DNA from: Anaerostipes sp.
Lineage (GTDB): Bacteria > Bacillota > Clostridia > Lachnospirales > Lachnospiraceae
Assembly: GCF_018381315.1 (NCBI RefSeq)
Contig: NZ_JAGZSD010000012.1
Location: forward strand, 1 to 64,000
DNA: 64,000 nt
Direction of reading: 5' to 3'
The notes beneath the pieces were generated by a model that saw only the letters and a program-made list of their open reading frames with translations, did no database searches and was not told where the DNA came from. A program made the position numbers and the translations under genes. Position 1 is the stretch's first letter. Each line of letters begins with the position of its first letter. Below are positions 1-8,197 of this stretch, piece by piece.

Positions 1-47
1 GGAAAAAAGTCTACGTTTTTCACCATGCACCGATGCTGAAACAGAGG

Positions 48-659
48 TCAGCCTGTAATCTGGGCAGCCCATTTTTTAAAAGTATTATGATCCACTTCAA
101 GCCTTCTTGCCGCCTCGCGAAGACTGATTTTTTTCTTCTTCCACTTTTCATAAATTTCAAAGAAATTGTCCGGTACATCTTTGGCCGGACGTCCGAACCG
201 GACTCCTTTTGCCTTCGCCGCCGTAATTCCTTCTTTCTGTCTTTGTTTGATATTTTCTCTCTCAGTCTGCGCCACATAAGAAAGAATCTGCAGGACCAGA
301 TCAGCAATGAAAGTTCCGGTCAGATCCTTATCCTTTTTTCTCGTGTCCAGCAGAGGAAAATCCACCACAACGATATCTGCCTTTTTCTTTTTGGTGAGAA
401 TTCTCCACTGCTCTATGATCTCTGTATAATCCCTGCCCAGACGGTCAATGGATTTAATATACAAAACATCCCCGGCTCTCATCCTCTTAACCATCCGCTT
501 ATAATTAGGACGGTTAAAATCTTTGCCGGAAAGCTTATCAATGAATAAATTGTTTTTGGATATTTTCAGCTTCTCCATTACAACCATCTGCCGGTCGATG
601 TTCTGGTCTCTGGCCGACACCCTGACATAACCGAAAATACGCTGTTTTCGTGGTTCCAT
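48..659 (-). CDS. Small serine recombinase (resolvase/invertase family)
   Basis: A 203-residue serine recombinase that would cut and rejoin DNA at short crossover sites. The catalytic domain covers roughly residues 6-145: YVRVSARDQ carries the nucleophilic serine, SIDRLGRDY follows, and TERENIKQRQ starts the long E helix. GRPAKD and SLREAARRLEVDH near the end form the DNA-binding helix-turn-helix. I start it at the ATG at 659, which has AGGAGG just upstream on the minus strand; an ATG 19 codons earlier lacks such a site. No partner transposase or obvious invertible repeat pair is visible nearby, so its target (invertible switch, resolution site or small element) is unknown. Confidence 0.88.
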   Translation of the reverse strand: MEPRKQRIFGYVRVSARDQNIDRQMVVMEKLKISKNNLFIDKLSGKDFNRPNYKRMVKRMRAGDVLYIKSIDRLGRDYTEIIEQWRILTKKKKADIVVVDFPLLDTRKKDKDLTGTFIADLVLQILSYVAQTERENIKQRQKEGITAAKAKGVRFGRPAKDVPDNFFEIYEKWKKKKISLREAARRLEVDHNTFKKWAAQITG

Positions 660-750
660 AATTTCATTCCCTCCTGTGATTTTTAAGATAATAAATCCAC
701 TTCTATAAAGTATCACACGAAAGACTTTATTTTATTAGTTTTCATAAAAT

Positions 751-1290
751 TCAAGTTCTGGGACAGGACCTGTAAACTGTATCAAATATACGCTGTTTCA
801 TATACTCAAACTCTTCAGCGGAAGACTTGCGGGGATACGTCATATTTTTCAGCAGCAAAGGTTCATGTCCCTTCTGCAGATCCGGCTGTATATAGTCATA
901 ATCGTTAAGACAAAAGCCGGACCTTTCGTAAAATCCGATCCTCCGCTTCGCAAGCTCTGTTACCGGCGCTTCCACTTCCAAAAACACTGTTTTTTTCGCA
1001 GCCTTCAGATAATCCTGCAGCAGTCTGCCTCCCAGTCCATTCCCCCTTAAAGAAGAGTCCACCGCAAAATGTTCAATAAAATCAAAGGTATCAAATTCCC
1101 AAACTGCCAAGAGCCCGTGAACCTCTTCTCCCTTTCCTGCAGTATAAAGCTGATATCCGGAGTGACTCAGAAGACTCCGCTGTCCTTCCTCATTTCTGAT
1201 CTCACTCGGTGGAAACGCCTCTGTCATTAACTCATAGACTTTGGAAAATTCTGCGCTCCCTGTTTTTTCCCATATGTATTGATGTTCCAC
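751..1290 (-). CDS. GNAT family N-acetyltransferase
   Basis: A 179-residue single-domain GNAT enzyme, which would transfer acetyl from acetyl-CoA to an amine. The acetyl-CoA loop is in FAVDSSLRGNGLGGRLL (about residues 76-92), with the R/Q-x-x-G-x-G/A pattern. FLEVEAPVTELAKRR and GFYERSGF are the typical C-terminal strand and helix. The N-terminal TEAFPPSE motif is common in a clostridial GNAT subgroup of unknown substrate. It is a lone minus-strand gene; its neighbours give no clue to the acceptor. Confidence 0.85.
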   Translation of the reverse strand: MEHQYIWEKTGSAEFSKVYELMTEAFPPSEIRNEEGQRSLLSHSGYQLYTAGKGEEVHGLLAVWEFDTFDFIEHFAVDSSLRGNGLGGRLLQDYLKAAKKTVFLEVEAPVTELAKRRIGFYERSGFCLNDYDYIQPDLQKGHEPLLLKNMTYPRKSSAEEFEYMKQRIFDTVYRSCPRT

Positions 1291-1418
1291 TTAAAAACCT
1301 CCTGTTATAAAATCCTGATATTTTGACCGGTTTACTGTCCCACATAAGATTTAAAAAAAATTTAAAATAAAATTATTCTCTTCATAACAGCTTTTATTTT
1401 ATTACAAAATCAATCAAA

Positions 1419-1448
1419 TTTATACAGCTGTTTTCATTTCGCATACTA
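1419..1448 (+). promoter_or_regulatory. Candidate sigma-G-type sporulation promoter
   Basis: CATACTA at 1442-1448 matches the -10 consensus of the forespore factor sigma-G exactly. TTTATA at 1419-1424, 17 bp upstream, matches four of six positions of TGAATA. It lies about 55 bp before two CotF-type genes, so a sporulation promoter makes sense. The -35 match is weak, and the call rests on motif and context only. Confidence 0.4.
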
Positions 1449-1502
1449 TAAAAATTGTTTGGGATACTAATGGAGTAATAAAATTTTAAAGGAGGCACTA
1501 CA

Positions 1503-1688
1503 ATGGCAAATATATCTATGTTAGATTTACAGAACCTTCGTCATTTAATCGGCGGTTTTGACACAACACACTGCAAAATGCAGGCTTATGCAGAACAGGC
1601 AACTGACCCGGCTTTGAAGAAATTTTTTCAGCAGTCTGCGCAGTCAGCAATGGACAGCAAACAGAAATTAATGCAGTTTCTTAAGTAA
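1503..1688 (+). CDS. Small CotF-like spore coat protein
   Basis: A 61-residue, mostly helical protein (QNLRHLIGGFDTTHCKM, then KKFFQQSAQSAMDSKQK). It resembles the first helix pair of CotF-type coat proteins, which are ferritin-like bundles found in the spore coat of Bacillota. It starts 9 bp after an AAAGGAGG ribosome site and ends 12 bp before the next coat gene, so the two are surely cotranscribed. The pair may be a split two-piece version of a CotF domain. The family assignment comes from pattern and neighbourhood rather than a strong motif. Confidence 0.65.
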   Translation: MANISMLDLQNLRHLIGGFDTTHCKMQAYAEQATDPALKKFFQQSAQSAMDSKQKLMQFLK

Positions 1689-1700
1689 GGAGGAGACGAC

Positions 1701-1961
1701 ATGTTAGATGATAAGACAATGGTAGCCGATACTCTGGCAGGAGTAAACGGAGAGCTTACACGCTACGGTGAAATGATTGCACAGTCAGAAAACCAGGAAT
1801 TAAAACAGACATTAAAGCAGATGAGAAATCAGTGCGAAATGTCCCAGGATGAGATCTATACACTTGCAAGAGAACGTGAATATTATGTTCCTGCAGCGCC
1901 TGCAACACAGGAAGAAGTAGATCATGTAAAATCACTGTTCCCGCAGGATAAAATGTTCTAA
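1701..1961 (+). CDS. CotF family spore coat protein
   Basis: An 86-residue protein in the Coat_F family. MLDDKTMVADTLAGVNGEL is the typical opening, and a second helix ends with NQCEMSQDEIYTLAREREYY. The C-terminal YYVPAAPA is the proline-alanine turn that usually ends this domain in clostridia. It follows the 61-residue partner, with its own GGAGG site 5 bp before the ATG, and is closed by a strong terminator 13 bp after the stop. Its inferred role is as a structural component of the spore coat; it is too short to carry an enzyme. Confidence 0.8.
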   Translation: MLDDKTMVADTLAGVNGELTRYGEMIAQSENQELKQTLKQMRNQCEMSQDEIYTLAREREYYVPAAPATQEEVDHVKSLFPQDKMF

Positions 1962-1973
1962 ATTTTATATCAT

Positions 1974-2014
1974 AAAAAACAGTGTCCAAGAAAACATTTG
2001 GACACTGTTTTTTT
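1974..2014 (+). terminator. Rho-independent terminator after the coat gene pair
   Basis: The arms AAACAGTGTCC and GGACACTGTTT pair perfectly around a 12-nt AT-rich loop and are followed by a run of T. The stem sits directly behind the coat gene stop. Confidence 0.92.
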
Positions 2015-2098
2015 AATTTGTCTCCATATCTTCTCCCCATTCCCTTCTGCTCTGCATATACTGAATATAACATTAAACTGAAAAAGCAGGTGATAATT

Positions 2099-4183
2099 TT
2101 GAGACGCGTCTCCAATCAGGCTGAGCTGCTTGACGCTGTGGCCTCCGAAGAACCCCAGATTCAGGCAGTCTCAGATTTCACTGTTTCCAGCCAGATTACG
2201 GTTCACTATCCGCTGACGCTTGGCGGCCTCTCCGGTGAGTCCCCAGCCTCATTGTATAAAGACCCGTCCTTCCCTTCTTTTATGTTTCAGGTTGCCGAAG
2301 GAGGCTGCCTTACGCTGAAAAACATCGTGCTGGATGGACAAAAGAATCAGCATTCTCTCAAAGACCCCGGGAACCGTTCCTTAATTCTGATCTCCGGAGG
2401 AATTCTGCATCTGAAAAACAGGGCAGTGCTTCAGAACAATTTCTCGTTTACGGAGGGCGGCGGTGTCTGTTTTTCGGGAAACAGTTCCTATCCGAATCAA
2501 TTGATTATGGACGGAAACGCACAAATCTGCGGATGCTCCTGCAGGACCTGCGGCGGTGCCGTCATGGCGGCTGCCGGACACCCGGAAGATAAATTTTGTA
2601 TCCTTGACAGGGCATTGATCACCGGCAATACAGCAGCCCACGGTGCCGGAATCTACCTGCGCTCCTTTGAAAAACAGGCCGCAGGTACTCTTACAGTTTC
2701 CGATTCGGCTTCCATCGAAAATAATGCAGCCCTCGGTTTCGGCGGAGGCATCAATTTCTCAGGCTTCCGTGAAGGCCAGGGCGCTTCCTCATCTCTCACA
2801 ATTTCAGGGAAGGCCGGCATCTCAAAAAATACTGCTGCTTACGGAGGAGGCATTTTCTTCCACGGTGCAAATGAGGAAGATCAGCTGGATATTCAGGATG
2901 GTGCTGTTATCTGTGATAACAGCGCCGGAGAAAACGGCGGCGGACTCTGTCTGGCTTCCCGCACAGGGGCATCTGTCACACTTACTCAAAGTTCTGTCTC
3001 CAAAAACAAAGCAGGCGGCCAGGGCGGCGGATTATTTTTCAGCAACAGCTCAGCTGACGCGCCTGTCCGCCTGGCACTGATGAATACTGAGATTAGAGGA
3101 AATCAAGCATCTTCCTGCGGAGGCGGAATTGCTTTCCTTGCCGGTATTTGTGAGTTTTTCTTTCACCTGACTGACAGCATGATCTCAGAAAACAGCTCAG
3201 GCGGACAGGGAGCCGGCGTCTTTCTGAAATCCTCAGGTTCTGGTACTTTGAATGTATCACAAACCGCTTTTTTCCGAAACATCGCAGAAAAATCCGGCGG
3301 CGGACTGGCACTTTTATTTAACTCTGCGGCGCAGACCGGAAGTCTTTCTTTGTCCTCTGCACTCTTTCAACATAACCAGGCAGAATCTGGCGGCGGGATT
3401 TTTCTAAATTCAGAGGAAGGATCATTGGATACAAATTTATATGACTGTTCGATTGAGGATAATACTGCTCTCTTTGGCAGCGGAGGCGGGATTCTGGCCC
3501 TTGGTTCCCACAATGCGGTGAGCCTGAGAGGCACTGCCCGGCTTGCTCAAAACCTTGCCGGAAAAGAAGGCCGCGGCATTTATATTGGCAGCGGCAGTTC
3601 CCTGATCCTTGAAGGGGCACAAAATATTTATGACAGCCTCTTTCTCAAAGATCAGTCTTCACAGCTTTATTTACAGACTGCCCTGCATCCCAATGCCTGC
3701 ATTCGTCTGGAAGCCTCAGAGTATATTACTCCTGACAAAGAAAAAGCCCCGATCACCGTCTGCGCCTCTGCCTCCGAATATTTTGGACTGCAGCCCCCGG
3801 ATGCTGATAAATTCCGCAGCCCCTCTGACGGATTCCATGGCTGGGAGTTCAGCCTGAACCCTGACCGCACACTGATCCTTCTGGCTCCTGCCCATTACAA
3901 AATCCGGTATGAAAACCTGATGGGCGCAGATAACCCCAACCCTGCCTCTTATACAGCTGATTCCCCTGATCTTATTCTGAACCCTCCGGAACCCCTTCCT
4001 GATGTTATGTTCCTCGGATGGTATGACGATCCATTCAGCGGAGAGCAGGTAAACATCATCCCTCATGGAAGCACAAAACACTACATTCTGTATGCCAGAT
4101 GGAAACCTTACCCTTCAGAATCAGACCGGGATACTCTGTCTGCCAAGCGTTTCCCTTTTTCTCTGTTAAAGCAGCACTTTTAA
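2099..4183 (+). CDS. Beta-helix repeat protein with C-terminal Listeria-Bacteroides-type repeat
   Basis: A protein of about 694 residues. From about residue 50 to 500 it is a right-handed beta-helix: roughly ten rungs carry a recurring I-x-x-N-x-A/S-x(2,4)-GGG-I/L pattern (for example ISKNTAAYGGGIFF and VSKNKAGGQGGGLFF), like the polymorphic-membrane-protein/parallel beta-helix repeat. Near the C-terminus MFLGWYDDPFSGE and YILYARWKP fit a Listeria-Bacteroides repeat (Flg_new), a fold typical of surface proteins. I place the start at TTG 2099 with AGGTG 7 bp upstream; the frame is open back to 1982, but that lies inside the preceding terminator. There is no signal peptide, LPxTG or other anchor, which is odd for such architecture. 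Confidence 0.75.
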   Translation: MRRVSNQAELLDAVASEEPQIQAVSDFTVSSQITVHYPLTLGGLSGESPASLYKDPSFPSFMFQVAEGGCLTLKNIVLDGQKNQHSLKDPGNRSLILISGGILHLKNRAVLQNNFSFTEGGGVCFSGNSSYPNQLIMDGNAQICGCSCRTCGGAVMAAAGHPEDKFCILDRALITGNTAAHGAGIYLRSFEKQAAGTLTVSDSASIENNAALGFGGGINFSGFREGQGASSSLTISGKAGISKNTAAYGGGIFFHGANEEDQLDIQDGAVICDNSAGENGGGLCLASRTGASVTLTQSSVSKNKAGGQGGGLFFSNSSADAPVRLALMNTEIRGNQASSCGGGIAFLAGICEFFFHLTDSMISENSSGGQGAGVFLKSSGSGTLNVSQTAFFRNIAEKSGGGLALLFNSAAQTGSLSLSSALFQHNQAESGGGIFLNSEEGSLDTNLYDCSIEDNTALFGSGGGILALGSHNAVSLRGTARLAQNLAGKEGRGIYIGSGSSLILEGAQNIYDSLFLKDQSSQLYLQTALHPNACIRLEASEYITPDKEKAPITVCASASEYFGLQPPDADKFRSPSDGFHGWEFSLNPDRTLILLAPAHYKIRYENLMGADNPNPASYTADSPDLILNPPEPLPDVMFLGWYDDPFSGEQVNIIPHGSTKHYILYARWKPYPSESDRDTLSAKRFPFSLLKQHF

Positions 4184-4210
4184 GGCCATCCGGATCTTAT
4201 TTTTCAATCA

Positions 4211-4249
4211 TAAAACGGAGTAAATCAAAAATTGACTTACTCCGTTTTA
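4211..4249. terminator. Bidirectional terminator between convergent genes
   Basis: A perfect 13-bp inverted repeat (TAAAACGGAGTAA and its complement) with a 13-nt loop sits between the beta-helix gene and the GGDEF gene. A-runs on one arm and T-runs on the other let it serve both strands. Confidence 0.85.
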
Positions 4250-4256
4250 TGGTTAT

Positions 4257-6076
4257 CTATCTTCTGAAAATAGTGTATCCGTTTTTCCCTCTCTTTTTAG
4301 TCTGATATAGAGCTGCATCCGCATTTTTATACAGTGTCACAAAATCTGTTCCATCCTGCGGGGCAATGGAAATACCGATACTGACAGACATCTTCCAGCT
4401 TGATACCCCGTCGGTAAAGGTTCTGTCCAGGTCTGCAGCAATTTCGCCTGCCTTGGTCTCCACAGCTTTGATCTCCTCTGCCGGAATAAACGCTGCAAAT
4501 TCATCGCCCCCGATCCGCCCAAGAATATCACTTTCGCGAAAATGCCCGCGTATCACCGCAGTAAACTCTTTGATGGCCATATCGCCGAAAACATGGCCGA
4601 ACTGATCATTTGCCTGCTTAAAATTATCTATATCAAAAATCAAAAATGCATACTTGGAACCCTGATTCTCTGACAAGAGCTTTTCAATACACCGCTCGGT
4701 AGCCTTTCTTGTATGAAAGCCTGTCATCTCATCGGTCTCTGCCATTTTTGTCATCTGCAGATCCCTGCGTTTTTCCTCATCAATATTTTTTCTGTAAGTA
4801 AACATATGGATACAGTTATCTTCCGATGACAAAAATGTATAGGCATCAATTCTCATCCAGAAATATTGAGACCCGTCCTCTGAAATCATGAAATCATACT
4901 GCAGATGATAGTTCCCTTTTCCGTATTCCCTCAGAACATTTTCCGGAGTAAATGTATTTATATAGCCTTCTCTGAATTCCTCTTTTATCTGTTTCTCGGC
5001 AATCACTCTGAGCCCCTGGTCATAGGGAAGATCTCCTGCCCCCAGGCCTTCAAAATACCGCTCCGTGCTTTTTCCTGCCGGACAGTTCTTAGAGATATTT
5101 AATTCATAAATATTTTCATAGAGCTGCTCCGTCACATTTTTAAACAGTGTCTGTTTTTCATTCATAAGATGAGTCAGCTGCTTATTAAAATTCTTAATCA
5201 CTGATGTGATAATAAATAATACTGCAAGTATAATGACTGCGATCATAAATCCGGACCTGTAAATCTCCTGTTTCATGTCGTCAATCAGCCTGCCTGTCTT
5301 CTGTTCTATGATCAGATGCCAGGACAGTTCCGGTATATAACGGGTGGATATAAAGCTTTTCCCGCTGCTGTCTCCGGACTGGCTGATCCACATGTTCAGG
5401 TCGGACTTTTCATTTTTCCAGCCCAGAATCTCTTTTCTGTGATCTTCATCTCCGGTTATTTGAAACCAGTCTGTTTTTTCATAACCTGTGTATGCAGTAG
5501 AAACCTGGATAACGCCTTCATTATCGACAAAACAGGCTTCAAGGCCGGATTCCTTTTCATATTTCTGAAACATCTTTTTGAGAGAATCCACTCTCATTCC
5601 TACACCTACCACACCGATAACTTTCCCGCTGCGGTCCTGTATCTTACAGTTGATAAATACAGTGATCTTGTTGTCCGCACCCCGGACTTCGTCATTATCC
5701 ACCTTCAGGGTATATTCATTTTTGCTTTTGAGCACATCATAATACCATTGGTCTTCCGGATTATGCTGGTTCAGCGTCCGGTCAAGCCCATTAAAATTAT
5801 AATAACGCTTTGAGGATGCTGAGACTAAAAACACAGAGTCATAATGATATTTCTTCTGATAGGAATTTAAATACTCTCTTGTTCGTTTCTCATAGCTGCT
5901 GTCTGCCTCAGAAGACTCTTTTGATAAATGGTCTGTCAGAGGGCTGATACCTGCTCCATATTATCCAAAGATGCTTTGTAATTAGCCTTATAACTGAATA
6001 TGGATGTAAGCAGAAAACCGATAAGCAGAACTATACTGACCGCAGCATTAGTTTTCAGCAGCTTTTTATTCTTCAT
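4257..6076 (-). pseudogene. Diguanylate cyclase (Cache-GGDEF) broken by an internal deletion
   Basis: This is a membrane sensor with a GGDEF cyclase that makes c-di-GMP. The intact 525-codon part has an extracellular Cache-like region (WYYDVLKSKNEYTL, ADNKITVFINCKI), a membrane helix, a PAS-like linker and a GGDEF domain with active site RIGGDEFA and inhibitory-site motif RESD. The true ATG with ribosome site is at 6076 and encodes a first membrane helix ending MEQVSAL, where the frame hits TGA. The downstream frame resumes at LTDHLSKES with no start codon except a GTG at 5834. The missing part, about 30-40 residues at the start of the sensor domain, looks deleted with a frame change. The cyclase domain itself is unmutated and could still be made from an internal start. 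Confidence 0.8.
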
Positions 6077-6115
6077 ACCAGTTCCCTCTTTCCTTTTTGT
6101 CCCACTGTTCTTGTG

Positions 6116-6751
6116 TTATACCCCTTTTTTTGCACAAATATCCCAGAGGCAGCACATCTCACAGTGAGGAGCCGTCCTGGCAGTACAGACATCTCTTCCA
6201 TGGAATACAAGCCGATGGCAGAAATCGCTTCCTTCCTCAGGCGGTATGATCTCCCAAAGGGCCATTTCAACCTTTTTCGGATCTTTGATCTGGTCCACCA
6301 ATCCCATCCGGTTGACCAGACGGATACAGTGGGTGTCTGTGACAATGGCTGGCTCCCCAAAGACATCGCCCATCACAAGATTTGCACTTTTCCGCCCCAC
6401 TCCCGGCAGCTTCATCAGATCTTTAAAATTATCCGGAATCCCCCCGCCGTATTCATCTCTCAGTATCTTCATGCACGCACTGATATCCCTTGCTTTGCTC
6501 CGTCCAAGCCCGCACGGCCTTACAATCTCTTCAATGTCTGCCGCGTCAGCTTCCGCCAGCGCATTGACATCCGGATATTTTTCATAAAGATCCTGTACTA
6601 CAACATTGACTCTGGCATCTGTGCACTGTGCCGCCAGACGTACACTCACCAAAAGCTTCCACGCCTGATCATAATCTAACGTACATCCCACATCTGGATA
6701 TTCCTCTTTCAGCCGTTTTATAATTTCTAATGCTAATTTTTCTTTTGTCAT
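6116..6751 (-). CDS. nth: Endonuclease III, DNA glycosylase/AP lyase
   Basis: A 211-residue base excision repair enzyme that removes oxidised pyrimidines and nicks the abasic site. The helix-hairpin-helix LPGVGRKSANLVMGD is followed by the TDTHCIRL segment with the catalytic aspartate, and the [4Fe-4S] loop C-x6-C-x2-C-x5-C is near the C-terminus (CTARTAPHCEMCCLWDIC). Length is normal for the family. The ATG at 6751 has AAGGAG upstream. It is separated from the broken GGDEF gene by about 40 bp and could share its transcript. Confidence 0.96.
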   Translation of the reverse strand: MTKEKLALEIIKRLKEEYPDVGCTLDYDQAWKLLVSVRLAAQCTDARVNVVVQDLYEKYPDVNALAEADAADIEEIVRPCGLGRSKARDISACMKILRDEYGGGIPDNFKDLMKLPGVGRKSANLVMGDVFGEPAIVTDTHCIRLVNRMGLVDQIKDPKKVEMALWEIIPPEEGSDFCHRLVFHGRDVCTARTAPHCEMCCLWDICAKKGV

Positions 6752-6840
6752 CTCATACTCCTTTCTTTACATTATACCAAAAGCTGCCCGTTCAGGACAG
6801 CTTTTGATGTGTTGTTTCTTATATTCTTACATTCAACATT

Positions 6841-6976
6841 AATTCCGGCAAACTTATCCGGAGACAATATCTCTTTATAAAACAAGATACTAATAAAAAT
6901 CAGAGTTATAGCAGCACAAACATTAGCAGCCGGCCATCGTATACTTGAATTTTTTATAAAAACCCTGTACTCCGGT
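6841..6976 (-). pseudogene. Remnant of a duplicated GNAT-DMT transporter gene pair
   Basis: Read on the minus strand, one frame at about 6975-6938 gives GVQGFYKKFKYT, close to RVQDFYKKLGYT in the GNAT enzyme at 12590-13024. The next stretch, in another frame, gives ANVCAAITLIFISILFYKEI followed by LSPDKFAGI, close to the end of the DMT protein at 12163-12588. The order and strand match the intact pair, but the rest of both genes is gone. It is therefore a deletion scar of a second copy, not a gene. A short open frame across it (6772-6984) is accidental. Confidence 0.75.
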
Positions 6977-7023
6977 CCGGACAAAGATGTGATCCTGACT
7001 TCATAAATTTCCTACAACAAAAT

Positions 7024-7082
7024 GGCACTCAAACAGTCTTCTGCTGCAGAGCTGCGTCAGACCTGCGACTGTTTTGAGTGCC
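7024..7082 (-). terminator. Long hairpin downstream of the SDR gene, probable terminator
   Basis: GGCACTCAAACAGTC at 7024-7038 pairs with 7067-7082 (one bulged T) around a 28-nt partly self-complementary loop. On the minus strand the stem is followed by ATTTTGTTG, a weak T-rich tail, about 125 bp after the SDR stop. A terminator is likely; the unusually long stem could also be a structured 3' end. Confidence 0.5.
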
Positions 7083-7208
7083 TTAGTACATCCTTACCCG
7101 TCCAAAAAAATATAAACTGTATTTTTCTTAATGCTTATAGAGAAACAAACTAATCTCAACCGAACCCTCAGACTGTAATGAGCAGCCGAATGAGCCTCAT
7201 ACATTTTA

Positions 7209-8000
7209 TTAAATTAATGTTTTCCCGCCTGCAATGGTTACGGTTACTCCGGTTATGTAATCCGCCCTTCCACCTGCCAAATATGCCATAAGATCTGCAA
7301 CCTCAGACGGCTCACACATTCTTTTCAAGGCCACATCTTTTGTCAGTTCTTTTTCGTATTCTTCCGGAGACATCCCCTCTACAGCAGAGCGTTTCTGGAA
7401 TACTTCCTGCACCATTTCTGTATTCACGTAGCCTGGGCAAACTGCAGAAACAGAAATCCCATACTGGGCATATTCGAGACCAAGTACTTGGGTCAGAGAG
7501 TTGATTCCAGCCTTGGAAACAGAATATACACCATTTGCATATTCTCCGATCTTTGATGCCTGTGATGAAATAGAAACGATATTTCCTTTTTCTTTTCCTG
7601 CTGATTTAAGCTGTTTTGCAAAAAGCTGGCTCAGATACCATATCCCCCGGAGATTTACATTTATGACCCGCTCCCACTCATCTAAAGTCAAGTCGATCAT
7701 ACATTTAGAAACTGTGATCCCGGCACAGTTAGCCAGGACATCCACGGTTCCGATATTCTCATTTACGCTGTTCATAAAAGACACACATTCATCAATGTTA
7801 CTGATGTCAACCACATATGGATAGGCCTTACATCCATATTTATGTGCAATTTCATTTGAAGAAGCATTCAGCACATCTTTATTAATATCAACCATTATGA
7901 TATCTGCACCATATTCTGCAAATTTTTCAGCACAGGCCTTTCCGATACCCCGTGCTGCTCCTGTTACTAAGCAAAGTTTGTTTTGATAATTTTCTCCCAT
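7209..8000 (-). CDS. SDR family NAD(P)-dependent oxidoreductase
   Basis: A 263-residue classical short-chain dehydrogenase. The nucleotide site is VTGAARGIGKACAEKF with D38 in MVDIN favouring NAD. NCAG is in VLANCAGITVS, the catalytic serine in IVSISSQASK, and the catalytic pair Y-x3-K in GVYSVSKAG. The C-terminal ADYITGVTVTIAGG is typical. It would oxidise or reduce a sugar, polyol or similar alcohol. It faces away from an AraC regulator and sits in the same locus as a sugar-phosphate-isomerase-like gene and a GPH symporter, which suggests carbohydrate catabolism; the substrate cannot be read from sequence. Confidence 0.93.
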   Translation of the reverse strand: MGENYQNKLCLVTGAARGIGKACAEKFAEYGADIIMVDINKDVLNASSNEIAHKYGCKAYPYVVDISNIDECVSFMNSVNENIGTVDVLANCAGITVSKCMIDLTLDEWERVINVNLRGIWYLSQLFAKQLKSAGKEKGNIVSISSQASKIGEYANGVYSVSKAGINSLTQVLGLEYAQYGISVSAVCPGYVNTEMVQEVFQKRSAVEGMSPEEYEKELTKDVALKRMCEPSEVADLMAYLAGGRADYITGVTVTIAGGKTLI

Positions 8001-8197
8001 AATGAATTCTCCTTTTCTATTCGTTATTTTTGTTTTCTGGAAATCGAACCTTCATAATTTTTAATGAAAGAATTTCAGACAGATTCAGAAAGTAGCTTTC
8101 TTGATTGCACCTTTATTGTATGTTAGTATAGATTTACAACCAAGCTCTGTACTTGCCCTGTAATATTCAAAAAAAGCTCTCACAGGAGGTCTATCTT

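Noticed and set aside
1982..2098. An N-terminal extension of the beta-helix protein
   Set aside because: The extra 39 codons begin inside the terminator stem of the previous operon and have no ribosome site; the TTG at 2099 does.
4257..5834. An intact GGDEF gene starting at GTG 5834
   Set aside because: No ribosome site precedes that GTG and the natural start and first membrane helix are present upstream in another frame.
6772..6984. A 70-codon membrane protein gene
   Set aside because: It joins an out-of-frame GNAT fragment to a DMT fragment and unrelated sequence; it is a by-product of the scar and has no ribosome site.
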